Shown here one piece after another: positions 1 through 9,825 of a stretch of 64,000 nt of DNA. The notes under the pieces were generated by a model. It made no database searches. It was not told where the DNA came from and saw only the letters and a list, made by a program, of their open reading frames with translations. Both the position numbers and the translations under genes were made by a program. This DNA is from Isoetes taiwanensis (Eukaryota; Streptophyta; Lycopodiopsida; Isoetales; Isoetaceae), in NCBI GenBank assembly GCA_021234155.1, contig JAJEKV010000009.1, positions 10,794,546-10,858,545 on the forward strand. The letters are read 5' to 3'. The first letter of the stretch is position 1. Every line of letters begins with the position of its first letter.

Positions 1-599
1 GTTAGAGAGTACGACACAAAAAATAGCTTATCCAAACAAAAATATCCATAAGTCTTGATGTTGAAGTTTTGAATTTTTCTTATTTTTTTGAATATAAGTG
101 ACTGATAACTTATGTGAAGTAAAATGATTCAAAGTCTATAAAAGGTTACGACGGTATGAAATCACCCAAAAAATAAGCACGTAAAAAGAGCATAACATTT
201 GTTTTCATGAAATCAAGAAAGGTTCATATACCTGAGACCATTACTGGTCCAAATTCGTTTTAAAATCAAGAACTCCCTCATGTTAATCGATCTCAAGTTT
301 AATTGCGGGGTATAAGTACCTCATGAGCTACTCTATTCATTAAAAATAACTAACGCGCATGATCTTAAGGTCTAAAGTAATCTTTTTAGTGTCCATTCTA
401 AGTTATCTGTTCTATTATATGCTCTATAGATTTTGTAGACATATGCATTGAATAGTGACCTCAAAAGTCGTATTTTCAAACTTCCCAAGTTGTGGAAGCA
501 AGCAAAAAGAATGAAGAACAAATATCAAAAGTAAAGATGGACTGCTTATGTCTGTTTCTAGTGTTGATCCACATGGCTTAGAATCATTCAAAAAACCAG
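1..599. other. AT-rich left flank, no gene seen
   Basis: No coding frame with a recognisable motif is visible on either strand; the open frames are short and lack composition bias. The last bases (AACAT at 600-604) are the left target-site copy of the copia element. The sequence just before it may belong to the 5' untranslated region of LINE A, because similar A-rich sequence precedes the CACACGTTTTC motif in other LINE copies, so the copia element may be nested in that LINE. This last point is inference. Confidence 0.5.
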
Positions 600-604
600 A
601 ACAT

Positions 605-1448
605 TGATAAGTTTTCAGCTTGATAAGTCTGTGGTGCAATCATGAGAAGCAGTGGCAGTGGTTGCATCCAGAATACATGTGAGCAGACAATGATCTAGAT
701 GGATACACAAGTTGTTGTATGAAACCTAAGTTGAATGATGACTCAAGCATTCTAATTGCCTGCCTATGAGAAGCGGTGGCAGTAGGTCAGGCAATCATGT
801 AATTATCTAGGGTACAGTAATTGATGATAGGTTGCCAGTTAAGTACCCAGTAAATTTCATCATTGAACATTGAGAACCAAACGTTATCACCATGGTGAAG
901 GTTTGAAGAAGAAAGTGAATAAATTCAAAATTAAGATTCAATGGTTAAAAGGCGAATTTTTAGCAGAGATCCTGTGGGATATTGTGCACCCAGCTCGTTT
1001 CGTGCATTTGTCCTGTGGGATATATACAGGAATGAAAAATTGGCCCGGATAGGAAAGTAGAAGTTTTCCTTAACCGCCGGATTGAAGATTATATATGGGA
1101 ACACGGTGAACAAAGGTGTAGAGCGGTGTTTACGAAGTTGATCCGGCAGAGAAGAAAGCATAATGCTCAAGTCAACTGAGCTACAGTAATCGGGTCAATG
1201 CCCGATGAACAGTAACAGCATTATATGATTTTAAAGGTTTAAAGCCAATGGTTTATTGACCATTAGAACAATTTTCTATAACTTTGAGTTCTAGTTTACA
1301 TTAGTGGAGATTAGCGACCATATTGTGGCTCTCCACTAAATGCTCATTTGTACTACATGAGTTCATGTAGATCTTGAATTGGAAAAATCTTGCTAGGCAT
1401 CTTGTCATTACACTTGTAATAATCACAATCTTGCCTCTAAATTTATCA
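605..1448 (+). repeat. 5' LTR of copia element
   Basis: The 844-bp repeat has TG...CA ends within the short inverted repeat TGATAA/TTATCA. It matches 5798-6630 and 36449-37292 over its whole length. It should hold the promoter and polyadenylation signal, but no box can be assigned with confidence from sequence alone. Confidence 0.92.
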
Positions 1449-1449
1449 G

Positions 1450-1462
1450 TGGTATCAAAGCC
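1450..1462 (+). other. Primer-binding site (initiator tRNA-Met type)
   Basis: TGGTATCAAAGCC begins one base after the 5' LTR. It matches the common plant copia primer-binding site complementary to the 3' end of initiator methionyl tRNA, with one difference in the middle. It primes minus-strand DNA synthesis. Confidence 0.85.
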
Positions 1463-1562
1463 ATCTCAATCATGTCTAGCAGATTTGGAGCAAGTTTGCT
1501 CAACACCATAGATATACGTATACAAAGGTGGTCCAGGATTTCAAATATGGAAGGATGCCATA

Positions 1563-4500
1563 ATGCATGTTCTGGATGTGGAGGAGCTATGGGAGGTAGT
1601 TGATCCAAATAGCTCAGTAGCAGCAGATGTGCTAACTAGAACAGCTTCTACAGGTTCAGTTGTTGGAGCTACAGGTGGCCAATCTGCAGGGGGAAGCACA
1701 GCAGCTGCTGGTGCAGGCTCAGGAGCTGCAGGTGCAGGCTCAGGTACTAGTGCTGGACGTTCTGGAGGAGGTACTAGCACAGGAGGAGGAAAATCATTGC
1801 AGGGTAAAGTCAAGGAAGCACAAGGTATCATAACTTGTAAGGTAAGTCCTGCTATACGTCTAAAGCTAAGGTCTCTCAGTCCTAGGGAGATGTGGAAATT
1901 TCTTCTTAAGCACTATGAGGAGAAAACATCTTCTCAAATAGATTTATTGGAAAATGAATTAAGAAATCTAAAGCTTAGAGAGGATGAAGATGTGTCCGAA
2001 TTTTTTAATAAGTTTGATAACTTGATTGCTGACTTAGAAGGGGCTAATGTTGTGATATCTGAGAGAAGTCAGGTGTTGCAAATTTCAAGAGCAATAGGGG
2101 AGAATGAAACTCTAGCATTGTTCATTAGAAATTCAAGCAAAAGTAGGGAGGAGACAGAAGTCATGCTTAGGACTGAATGGGACCAGAAGAAAGTATTGAG
2201 GCAAAGTCAAAATGAAGAAACCCCTGAAATATTAGTAATGAAAAGGAAAGGTAAAATAATTTGCTACCACTGTCATGAAGCAGGGCATTATAAAAGTGAA
2301 TGTCCTAAATTAAAGAAAGATTTTAATTGCTACAATTGTGGGGGGAGAGGACATGCAGCCTCCAAATGCCCCACACCAAAAAATTATGGTAAATCTTCTA
2401 GAGGAAGGGGTGACTCCAGCAGAGGAAGATTTGGCAGAGGTAGAGGTGGAGGATATGAGAAAGCATACATTGCACAAGAAGAACAAGAGGCTAAGGCTAA
2501 GGCTGAAACACAAGATGAAGATGCGGTAATAAGTGATTTTGCAGTTATCAATGAAAATGCATGTGCTAATAATGCTGATCATTTGATAGTTGATTCTGGA
2601 GCTGAAAGATCAGTAGTTAAGGATGCTGAAATCTTGAAGAAATTCTCCACTGCAAAATCAAGAAAAATTCAAGTTGGCAATGGGGCTTTGCAAGACATTC
2701 AAGGAAGTGGACTTTTGCAGCTGAAGGACTTAAATGGAAATATTGTGAATATTGAAGATGTATTGTGTGTTCCAGGCATAATTAAAAATTTAATTTCAGT
2801 AAGCCAGTTATGTGATTTGGGATATAGGGTGACATTTGAGGCTGAACAATGTAATGTTTTTCTCAAAGCTGAATTGAAGTTTTATGCTAAAAGAGTTGGC
2901 AACTTGTTTGAGCTAAACAACCTTATGCATTGTGGTGTAAATGCAATATCTGAAGTTGGAGCAGAATTATGGCATAATAGACTAGCACACACAGACTACA
3001 AGAAATTAGAAAGTCTGCATAAACTAGGTCACATAGATTATTGTGACAGCAAAGTAAATCATATATGTGAAGGGTGTGCTCTAGGAAAATTCCATAGGTT
3101 GCCTTTTGCTAAAAGACAATCTAAAACACTGCAAACACTGGAACTAGTGCACTCAGACCTGTGTGGTCCATTAAATGTAAGAGGAAGAGGTAACAAAAGG
3201 TACTTCATAACATTTACTGATGACTACAGTCGAAAATGTAAAGCATATTGCTTGGAAAAGAAATCACAAGCTTTAAATGCATTCAAGCAATATGTGGCAG
3301 AAATGGAAAGAGAAACAGGCCATAAGCTAAAATGCATTAGATCAGACCGTGGTGGAGAGTATTTGTCAATAAAATTCAGAACTTACTGCATTGCACATGG
3401 CATCAAAAGGCAATTAACATGCAGATACACTCCTCAGCAAAATGGGGTGTCAGAAAGGAAGAATAGAACAATTATGGATGCAATCAGATCCATGCTAAAG
3501 GAAAGTGGCTTACCAAATAGTCTTTGGGTGGAAGCTTTACAAACTGCCATAGAAATTCAGAACATACTCCCTTCCTCCACACTTCATGGAAATATACCAA
3601 GCATTGTATGGAATCCTGAAGCAAAGATAGATTACTTGAAATATAAAGTTTATGGTTGTTTGGTATATACTCATATTCCTTCAGAATTGAGGAAAAAATT
3701 GGACAATAGAGATGAGATTGGATTTTTGGTGGGTTATGACCATGAAGCTAAAGGATATAGAGTATATAATCCAGAAACAAAGACCATTATAATCAGTAGA
3801 GATGTTCTATTCAATGAGGGGGTATTATATAAGCACAGATACAGAAAAGGGATAAAGATAGTCCCTAAAATTACAGAGCAAATGGCTAAATTTGAAACTG
3901 ATGACATAGATGACTCAGAAGAGATTGAACAGGTTATTCATAATGAAGAAGATGAGCATAATACACTGGAAAAGGCAGTGGAAGAAGAGAGTCAAGGACA
4001 TGCAGCAGGAATTGAACACCGAGCTCCTGAGTTAGCACAGGAACCAAGACAAGAAATACCTCAACCTACAAAAATCAGGGGAAAAAGGAAAACACAAGCA
4101 GAAAGATTAATTGAAGAAGCAAAGTTAGAAGATAAACCTTATGGCAGAACTGAGCAAGGCAAAAGCAGACGTATTGAAACAGTAGAGCATGAACAAATAT
4201 TGGCAATTCTAGAAGATGAAATTATACCACAAACTTTTGAAGAGGTTTTGGAGAGTGCAGATAAAGAAAAGTGGATGGCAGCTATGAGAGATGAGCTTAA
4301 ATCATTTGAGGACACCAAGACATATGAATTAGTAAAATCTGATGGAAATCAGAATATCATAGGGAGTAAATGGCTTTACAAAATTAAGAGTAATCCAGAT
4401 GGCAGTAAGAAATTCAAGGCAAGATTAGTAGCTCAAGGCTTCACTCAGAAAAAGGGCAGAGACTATGATGAAACCTACTCACCTATAGTAAAGCTCACAA

Positions 4501-4895
4501 GCATCAGAATCCTATTGGCAATAGCAAATGCTCTAAATTTAGAATTGCACCATATGGATGTCAAAACAGCCTTTTTGAATGCAACTCTTGAGGAGGAGGC
4601 ATTTATGAAGCAAGCACCTGGTTTTGAGCAAGGGAAAAACATGATATGGAAACTAAATAGGGTCAGATATGGATTAAAGCAAATACCAAGAGAGTGGTAC
4701 CTTTGTATGAATCAATTCTTGCAAGAACAGGGATTTGAGAAATTGCAGAATGATGGCAACTTGTATAGATTTAAACAAGGAGAAGAATACTGCATAATTG
4801 CATTATATGTGGACGACTGCATTATGATAGCCAGCTCAATCAAAAGTCTAAACACATGCAAGGATATTTTGAAGTCACGTTTTCAAATGGCGTAA
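1563..4895 (+). CDS. Copia gag-pol polyprotein (gag-PR-INT-RT), interrupted before RNase H
   Basis: The 1110-residue frame has, in order: a Gly/Ala/Ser-rich stretch (about 30-85), a gag UBN2-like domain (about 105-215), two CCHC zinc knuckles (CYHCHEAGHYKSEC and CYNCGGRGHAASKC), a protease active site (DSGA), an integrase zinc region (HNRLAH...CEGC), and an integrase core (HSDLCG, SDRGGEY, SERKNRT). It continues with reverse transcriptase (GSKWLYKIK, HHMDVKTAFLNA, YVDD). The true gag start is probably the ATG at 1472 in another frame, since the homologous reading FQIWKDAIMHVL runs upstream of 1563 until a TAG; one frameshift separates them. At 4650-4695 the conserved RT segment reads NRVRYGLKQIPREW, whereas the second copy has the canonical NRAVYGLKQSPREW. 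The frame ends at a TAA where the second copy has CAG. Confidence 0.93.
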   Translation: MHVLDVEELWEVVDPNSSVAADVLTRTASTGSVVGATGGQSAGGSTAAAGAGSGAAGAGSGTSAGRSGGGTSTGGGKSLQGKVKEAQGIITCKVSPAIRLKLRSLSPREMWKFLLKHYEEKTSSQIDLLENELRNLKLREDEDVSEFFNKFDNLIADLEGANVVISERSQVLQISRAIGENETLALFIRNSSKSREETEVMLRTEWDQKKVLRQSQNEETPEILVMKRKGKIICYHCHEAGHYKSECPKLKKDFNCYNCGGRGHAASKCPTPKNYGKSSRGRGDSSRGRFGRGRGGGYEKAYIAQEEQEAKAKAETQDEDAVISDFAVINENACANNADHLIVDSGAERSVVKDAEILKKFSTAKSRKIQVGNGALQDIQGSGLLQLKDLNGNIVNIEDVLCVPGIIKNLISVSQLCDLGYRVTFEAEQCNVFLKAELKFYAKRVGNLFELNNLMHCGVNAISEVGAELWHNRLAHTDYKKLESLHKLGHIDYCDSKVNHICEGCALGKFHRLPFAKRQSKTLQTLELVHSDLCGPLNVRGRGNKRYFITFTDDYSRKCKAYCLEKKSQALNAFKQYVAEMERETGHKLKCIRSDRGGEYLSIKFRTYCIAHGIKRQLTCRYTPQQNGVSERKNRTIMDAIRSMLKESGLPNSLWVEALQTAIEIQNILPSSTLHGNIPSIVWNPEAKIDYLKYKVYGCLVYTHIPSELRKKLDNRDEIGFLVGYDHEAKGYRVYNPETKTIIISRDVLFNEGVLYKHRYRKGIKIVPKITEQMAKFETDDIDDSEEIEQVIHNEEDEHNTLEKAVEEESQGHAAGIEHRAPELAQEPRQEIPQPTKIRGKRKTQAERLIEEAKLEDKPYGRTEQGKSRRIETVEHEQILAILEDEIIPQTFEEVLESADKEKWMAAMRDELKSFEDTKTYELVKSDGNQNIIGSKWLYKIKSNPDGSKKFKARLVAQGFTQKKGRDYDETYSPIVKLTSIRILLAIANALNLELHHMDVKTAFLNATLEEEAFMKQAPGFEQGKNMIWKLNRVRYGLKQIPREWYLCMNQFLQEQGFEKLQNDGNLYRFKQGEEYCIIALYVDDCIMIASSIKSLNTCKDILKSRFQMA

Positions 4896-5473
4896 CCTAG
4901 GTGAACTTAAAAAAATTCCTAGGTATAGAGGTTGTGAGAAATAAGAGAGCAAAATGGTTAAGGCTGCACCAAGAGAAACATGTCTGAGAATATGCTCAAG
5001 AGATTCAATCTGTCAAGCAAAGCCAAAGAAAAATTCCAATGACCCCGGACACACAAAGTTAACCTATGTACAAAATCAAACCTGAAGAAGACATTGCGAA
5101 ATGGAAAATATTCCTTACTGTGGCATTAATTGGATGCCCCGCTATACTTGGCCAATAATACTCGACCGACATAGCTTATGCAAAATAACATACCGGCGGG
5201 AGAAAATCACAATGCAGCCCGAGAACACCGAGGCAAAATAAACGAGTTCAAAATACCTCAAAGGCACTCAAGGACATGGTATTTGTTTCAATTCAGAAAA
5301 TCTAATCATGAAATGCTATAGTGATGCAGATTGGGGAGGGGACTTGCATACAAGAAGATCAACTTCAGGGTATGCAATATTTCTTGGAGGAGGAGTGATC
5401 TCTTGGAGATGTAAAAGACAAGCAAGCGAAGAGCAATGAGCTCACCAAAGCGTAATATGCATCAGCTGCATTA
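4896..5473 (+). pseudogene. Copia RT end / RNase H start, frame-disrupted
   Basis: This stretch aligns to the open frame at 35548-36125 but carries many small substitutions and indels that break the frame. By eye about fifteen of the roughly eighteen differences fall on CAG or CTG triplets in the intact copy (for example CAGCAGTAGC against CGAAGAGC). Sequence on both sides is nearly identical between the copies. The lost part covers the end of RT and the first catalytic part of RNase H, including the SSAEAEY motif. A base-calling artefact is more likely than ordinary decay. Confidence 0.8.
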
Positions 5474-5800
5474 GTGGCCAAAGAAATAGTGTGGCTAAGA
5501 AGACTGTTAAATGAGTTGTATTGTGAACAAATGGAACCTACTGACATATGGACAGATAGTCAAAGCTGCATAGCAATTGTGAAGAATCCTGTGCATCATG
5601 ACAGGACCAAACATATTGAATTAAGTATGCATTTCATAAGAGATCTTGCTGACAAGAAGGTAATCTATATGAAGTATGTTGAAACAAATAAGCAGGTTGC
5701 AGATATTTTCACCAAGGCACTGCCAGAAAACAAATATGTGTACTTTAAAGGCAAGTTAAATGTGTCTAATTTACAGACTTATAAGCTGAAGGAGGAGTGA
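5474..5800 (+). CDS. Copia RNase H C-terminal part
   Basis: The open frame resumes with AKEIVWLRRLL, then WTDSQSCIAIVKNP, HDRTKHIEL and the terminal VADIFTKALP block, all typical of the copia RNase H tail. It is the continuation of the polyprotein after the disrupted segment; the ATG at 5474 is an internal methionine, not a true start. The TGA stop at 5798-5800 consists of the first three bases of the 3' LTR, as in the second copy. Confidence 0.85.
   Translation: MAKEIVWLRRLLNELYCEQMEPTDIWTDSQSCIAIVKNPVHHDRTKHIELSMHFIRDLADKKVIYMKYVETNKQVADIFTKALPENKYVYFKGKLNVSNLQTYKLKEE
5786..5797 (+). other. Polypurine tract
   Basis: The purine-rich AAGGAGGAG run abuts the 3' LTR, where plus-strand synthesis is primed. 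The same sequence abuts the LTR at 36449. Confidence 0.75.
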
Positions 5801-6630
5801 TAAGTTTTCAGCTTGATAAGTCTGTGGTGCAATCATGAGAAGCAGTGGCAGTGGTTGCATCCAGAATACATGTGAGCAGACAATGATCTAGATGGACACA
5901 CAAGTTGCTGTATGAAACCTAAGTTGAATGATGACTCAAGCATTCTAATGTCCTTGCCTATGAGAAGCAGTGGCAGTAGGTCAGGCAATCATGTAATTAT
6001 CTAGGGTACAGTAATTGATGATAGGTTGCCAGTTAAGTGCCCAGTAAATTTCATCATTGAACATTGAGAATCAAACGTTATCACCATGGTGAAGGTTTGA
6101 AGAAGAAAGTGAATAAATTCAAAATTAAGATTCAATGGTTAAAAGGCGAATTTTTAGCAGAGATCCTGTGGGATATTGTGCACACAGCTCGTTTCGTGCA
6201 TTTGTCCTGTGGGATATATACAGGAATGAAAAATTGGCCCGGATAGGAAAGTAGAAGTTTTCCTTAACCGCCGGATTGAAGATTCACGGTGAACAAAGGT
6301 GTAGAGCGGTGTTTACGAAGTTGATCCGGCAGAGAAGAAAGCATAATGCTCAAGTCAACTGAGCTACAGTAATCGGGTCAATGCCCGATGAACAGTAACA
6401 GCATTATATGATTTTAAAGGTTTAAGGCAATGGTTTATTGACCATTAGAACAATTTTCTATAACTTTGAGTTCTAGTTTACATTAGTGGAGATTAAAGAC
6501 CATATTGTGGCTCTCCACTAAATGCTCATTTGTACTACATGAGTTCATGTAGATCTTGAATTGGAAAAATCTTGCTAGGCATCTTGTCATTACACTTGTA
6601 ATAATCACAATCTTGCCTCTAAATTTATCA
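5798..6630 (+). repeat. 3' LTR of copia element
   Basis: The 833-bp LTR is followed by the TSD AACAT (6631-6635). Compared with the 5' LTR it lacks 11 bp near 6283 and has scattered substitutions. The LTR of the duplicate (36449-37292) retains that 11-bp segment, so the deletion post-dates the duplication. Confidence 0.92.
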
Positions 6631-6639
6631 AACATCCTC

Positions 6640-7400
6640 ATCCCGTCACACGCTTTCAATCATAACCGAGATCCGGAAGTCCGCTTCAGCCGAAATTTGT
6701 TGCGCTGGAAAGCCATCTCAGAGCTCTTTCTGTCGGTATGTGATTTGTATATGTTTCACTAATTATTCTGCATCAGAAACACAGATTTCCGGGCTGCAAA
6801 TTGGGGGCCCCAAAAACCCTCAAGTGTTGGTGGTGCTGCCCACTTTTGATCATATCCGAGATCAAGAACTCTGCTTCAGCTGAAATTTATTGCGCTGGGA
6901 AGCCATCTCAGATTTCTTCCTATTGGTATGTAATCTGTATGTGTTTTTAATACTATTTCCTCAGCAAAACTCAGATTTTCGGGCTGCAAATTGAGGGCAC
7001 AAAAACCCCGAAGTGCTCGTGGTATTGTCCACATATTTTCTATCATATTTGGGGAATTTTAACCCGCTTCAGCTGAAATTTATCGCTTTGAAAGCTCCCT
7101 CGAGAGATCTTTCTGAAGGTATGTGATTTGCATGTGTTTGAATGGTGTTTCCATAGCAAAACACAGATTTTCAGCCTGCACCACCGCTTTGTGGTTCATA
7201 TTACATTGTTGTTCATATCTATTTCTCTCGCGGACTTCGGTTTCTGACGAAATTTATATCTTTGGAGAGCTCTCTCAGAGTTATTTCAAAGATATTTTAT
7301 GTTGCTGATGTTTGAACAGGATTTCAGAGTGAAAACAACAGATTTTCAGTGCTGGATTTAGGGTTTCCATTGTTCTATTTTTCAAAGACTATATACTTTT
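6640..7400 (+). repeat. LINE A 5' region tandem subrepeats (about 180-200 bp)
   Basis: Four degenerate units share the core TTCAGCYGAAATTTRTTGCG followed by GGAAAGCC..CTC, then a TATGTGATTTGTATATG-like segment, CAGATTTTCGGGCTGCA and CATATCTGGAGATC. The same motif, reversed, occurs in the 5' region of LINE B near 20340-20560. Tandem 5' subrepeats can act as promoter modules in LINEs; that role is inference. Confidence 0.65.
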
Positions 7401-7659
7401 CTTCATATCTATTGATCTGCAGCTCTATTTTGGGGAGCAATGCATATCATTAGAATGCTTGTTCCGGATGATTCTAAAGACATATGGTTTATCCACATTT
7501 GCTTAAGATCCGAGAGGAGAAAACAGCCGGTTTTGCAACCCGATTTTAAGGCGTGATTCAAAGGGTGTGATACCATCCAATCACCTTGGATTAAAACATT
7601 TACATGCTAAAGCCTTGCGTGACGCCGCCCTCAGAAGAGGGAAAGCCATTGCTTATTTT

Positions 7660-8040
7660 CATTTCGACAAATTAAGTGTCCGTAAGGTGGCGAGGTTGAA
7701 CTTGAGGTCGCGCTTTGATTTATGCACTTGAACACTTTCGCATTGTGTGTCCGTAAGGTGAAAGAGCCCGCACTTGCTTCTTGCACTTGGAAGCTGCGCT
7801 GCCGACACGGGAAGCTTTGACGCAAGCGCCTAGAAGGGATAGAGGTTTCATTTCGCACAAGTGTCCGTAAAGGTGGTAGAGGTTGAACTTGAGGTCGCTG
7901 CTTGATTTATGCACTTGAACACTTTCGCATGCAGTGTCCGTAAGGTGAAAGAGCCCCGCACTTGCTTCTTGCACTTGGAAGCCCGCTACCGCCTCGACAC
8001 GCGGAAGCTTTCTGACGGGCCCCTCAGAAGGGACGAGGTT
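7660..8040 (+). repeat. Two ~185-190-bp direct repeats upstream of LINE A ORF1
   Basis: Each unit contains AAGTGTCCGTAAGGTGG, a GAGGTTGAACTTGAGGTCGC segment, TTATGCACTTGAACACTTTCGCA, a second GTGTCCGTAAGGTGAAAGAG and GCACTTGCTTCTTGCACTTG. The duplicate copy holds the same pair at about 38330-38700. Function unknown; they lie between the subrepeats and the ORF1 start. Confidence 0.6.
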
Positions 8041-8098
8041 GTGCGTGATCAAAGTGCTCGAGGCTTTCGCACAAGCGTCCAGAGGGTGACACCCTATT

Positions 8099-9800
8099 CA
8101 TGGCAACTCCGTTGATAGAAGAGCCGGACGAGCCCCCGGCCCCTTTATCCAACCCCACGATATGCATGTGGATGGTGCGACACGCTAGCCCCTCTACCTA
8201 GCGCAGATATGGCAGCAAAAACTTCTATTGGGAGAGTACATAGATGCCATCCCCAATCGCAATGACCGATGCCACCGCAAAATTGATAGGTGCACATTGA
8301 AAAGAGAAGCGCTGCAAAGTCTCGCGCAACAAATATAGCTCGACAGCCTATGACAGATACTCTAGCCTAGCGGCAAGCCGTGATCCCGGCTTCACCACCA
8401 CCAAACCAAAGCGCTTGAGGAGCACCGAAACGTGTTCAAGCAATGGCAGAGGGCCAAAGCTCGAATTGCTTGCTTGGCGAGGAAATGCAGTGCCTCCGCA
8501 CCCAAATTGCTCAAGAAGCAAATACATCAAAAAAAAAGCAGTGTTTCGGCATGGAGACCCGTGATACAAAGACACCTAGAAGATGGCCTTCGCCAGTGCA
8601 CTCGAAAGGCGTATGACAAGAAGAGTCTTGTCGACATACAGCCCGCATGGATTCCATGTCCACCGCCATTGAAACCATGACACGAAAAAAGCAACGTGTT
8701 GAGCAAGAGACAATGGCAACCATCTCCCGCCTTCAATCGTGAGGGTCGAGGAGGTCGCCATCGCGGACGCTAAAAAGTTCAGGTCGCTTTTGAAGAGAGC
8801 TACCACAATTGAGAGCCCTTCAAACTAGGGTTGAGACACAAGAAGTGGCCTCGCAATGAACCCTATGCCGGACTCTCGCTTGCGAGATCTGGAGCATAGC
8901 CCGCGCACCGAGATCTAAGGTGCGTGGAGCCGAGGGCAGCCATCATCGAACAAGGCAAGGGCCTCAATGCAGAGGCTCATGAGCAATTGCAGTGGTGCAT
9001 CGCGGAATTGAAAAGGCAGCAACAATTTCAGCAGGAGCTAAGCTCCCGCTTCGTGAAGGAGAGACCGCTATACACGCCACGGTAGTCCCACCGCCCAAGA
9101 GTCCGCAAGGTGTCACCCGACCGTCACGCTATCGCGCACCCCCAAGCCTCTATGCCACCCCCAACGTAGGCCACACCTATGCTCGCCGACAACAAACAAC
9201 TCCTAAGTCGCCGCGTGATTGACCCAAAAATCGAGAGTTCCGTGAGCTAAGGCGGAGAAGCCACAATGTGGTGGTACGTGGCCCTACGTAAGAGGCGGGG
9301 AGGACCTCATTAACCGCTCCAAATGTTGATTCTTGCTCGAATGACATTCCCCGTGCAAGACATATTATTAGGGCGAGACGCCATGGCTTCAAATACCCAT
9401 CGATCCGCGTTCACGCTCACAAAGACGAGATGCGCCAAGTGAAAGCAAAATATCCTACGCCGGGGTAGGCAAAACGGAAGGAACCGCCTTGTATGTTGAC
9501 CGAGACTGACCCCAGCCCAACAAGACGAGTTGGCCAAAGTTAAAAGCATTCGCAGCATTGGGGAGGAGTCAGCAGGACCCATTCGGTAAGATCCAAATTT
9601 TCAAGCCGCCAAATGTCAAGTGAATCTTGCTAACCCTCCGGCTCCCCGACCATGCCACTTCTTTGCCTCAAGCATACCCGCCGCATACCGCTCAAGTTGC
9701 TTCACCTTCGTTTGCTCGCACATCTCGGGCCGCCTCTACTTTCGCCATCCTCCCTTACTGCTGCCGCCATCAATCCCCAGCTGCCGCCCACCGACAAATA
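8099..9800 (+). pseudogene. LINE A ORF1 (RNA-binding protein), broken
   Basis: The reading ATGGCAACTCC at 8099 opens the frame (MATP.IEE.DEP). The region is collinear with the ORF1 of LINE B, whose readable form has a coiled-coil-like N-terminal half and an L1-type RNA-binding domain. Here the frame is broken by many indels; fragments such as the YVDRD..PAQQ segment near 9495-9530 are still recognisable. ORF1 proteins of this kind bind the element RNA to form the retrotransposition particle. No zinc knuckle is seen. Confidence 0.6.
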
Positions 9801-9825
9801 GGAATTGTGCCTCCGCGATGGTCTC

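Larger units (their letters stand above)
605..6630 (+). mobile_element. Ty1/copia LTR retrotransposon, full length
   Basis: Two LTRs (605-1448 and 5798-6630) begin TGATAA and end TTATCA. The element is flanked by the 5-bp direct repeat AACAT at 600-604 and 6631-6635, the usual TSD size for copia. A primer-binding site and a polypurine tract sit at the expected places. The internal region encodes gag, protease, integrase, reverse transcriptase and RNase H in that order, which defines the copia superfamily. By eye the two LTRs differ by roughly ten substitutions plus an 11-bp gap in about 840 bp, so the insertion is fairly recent. The coding region is interrupted near 4895-5473. The 3' half (from 3356) was included in the large tandem duplication. 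Confidence 0.95.

Noticed and set aside
424-639. Minus-strand ORF of 71 residues
   Set aside because: It crosses the boundary into the copia LTR and has no recognisable composition or motif.
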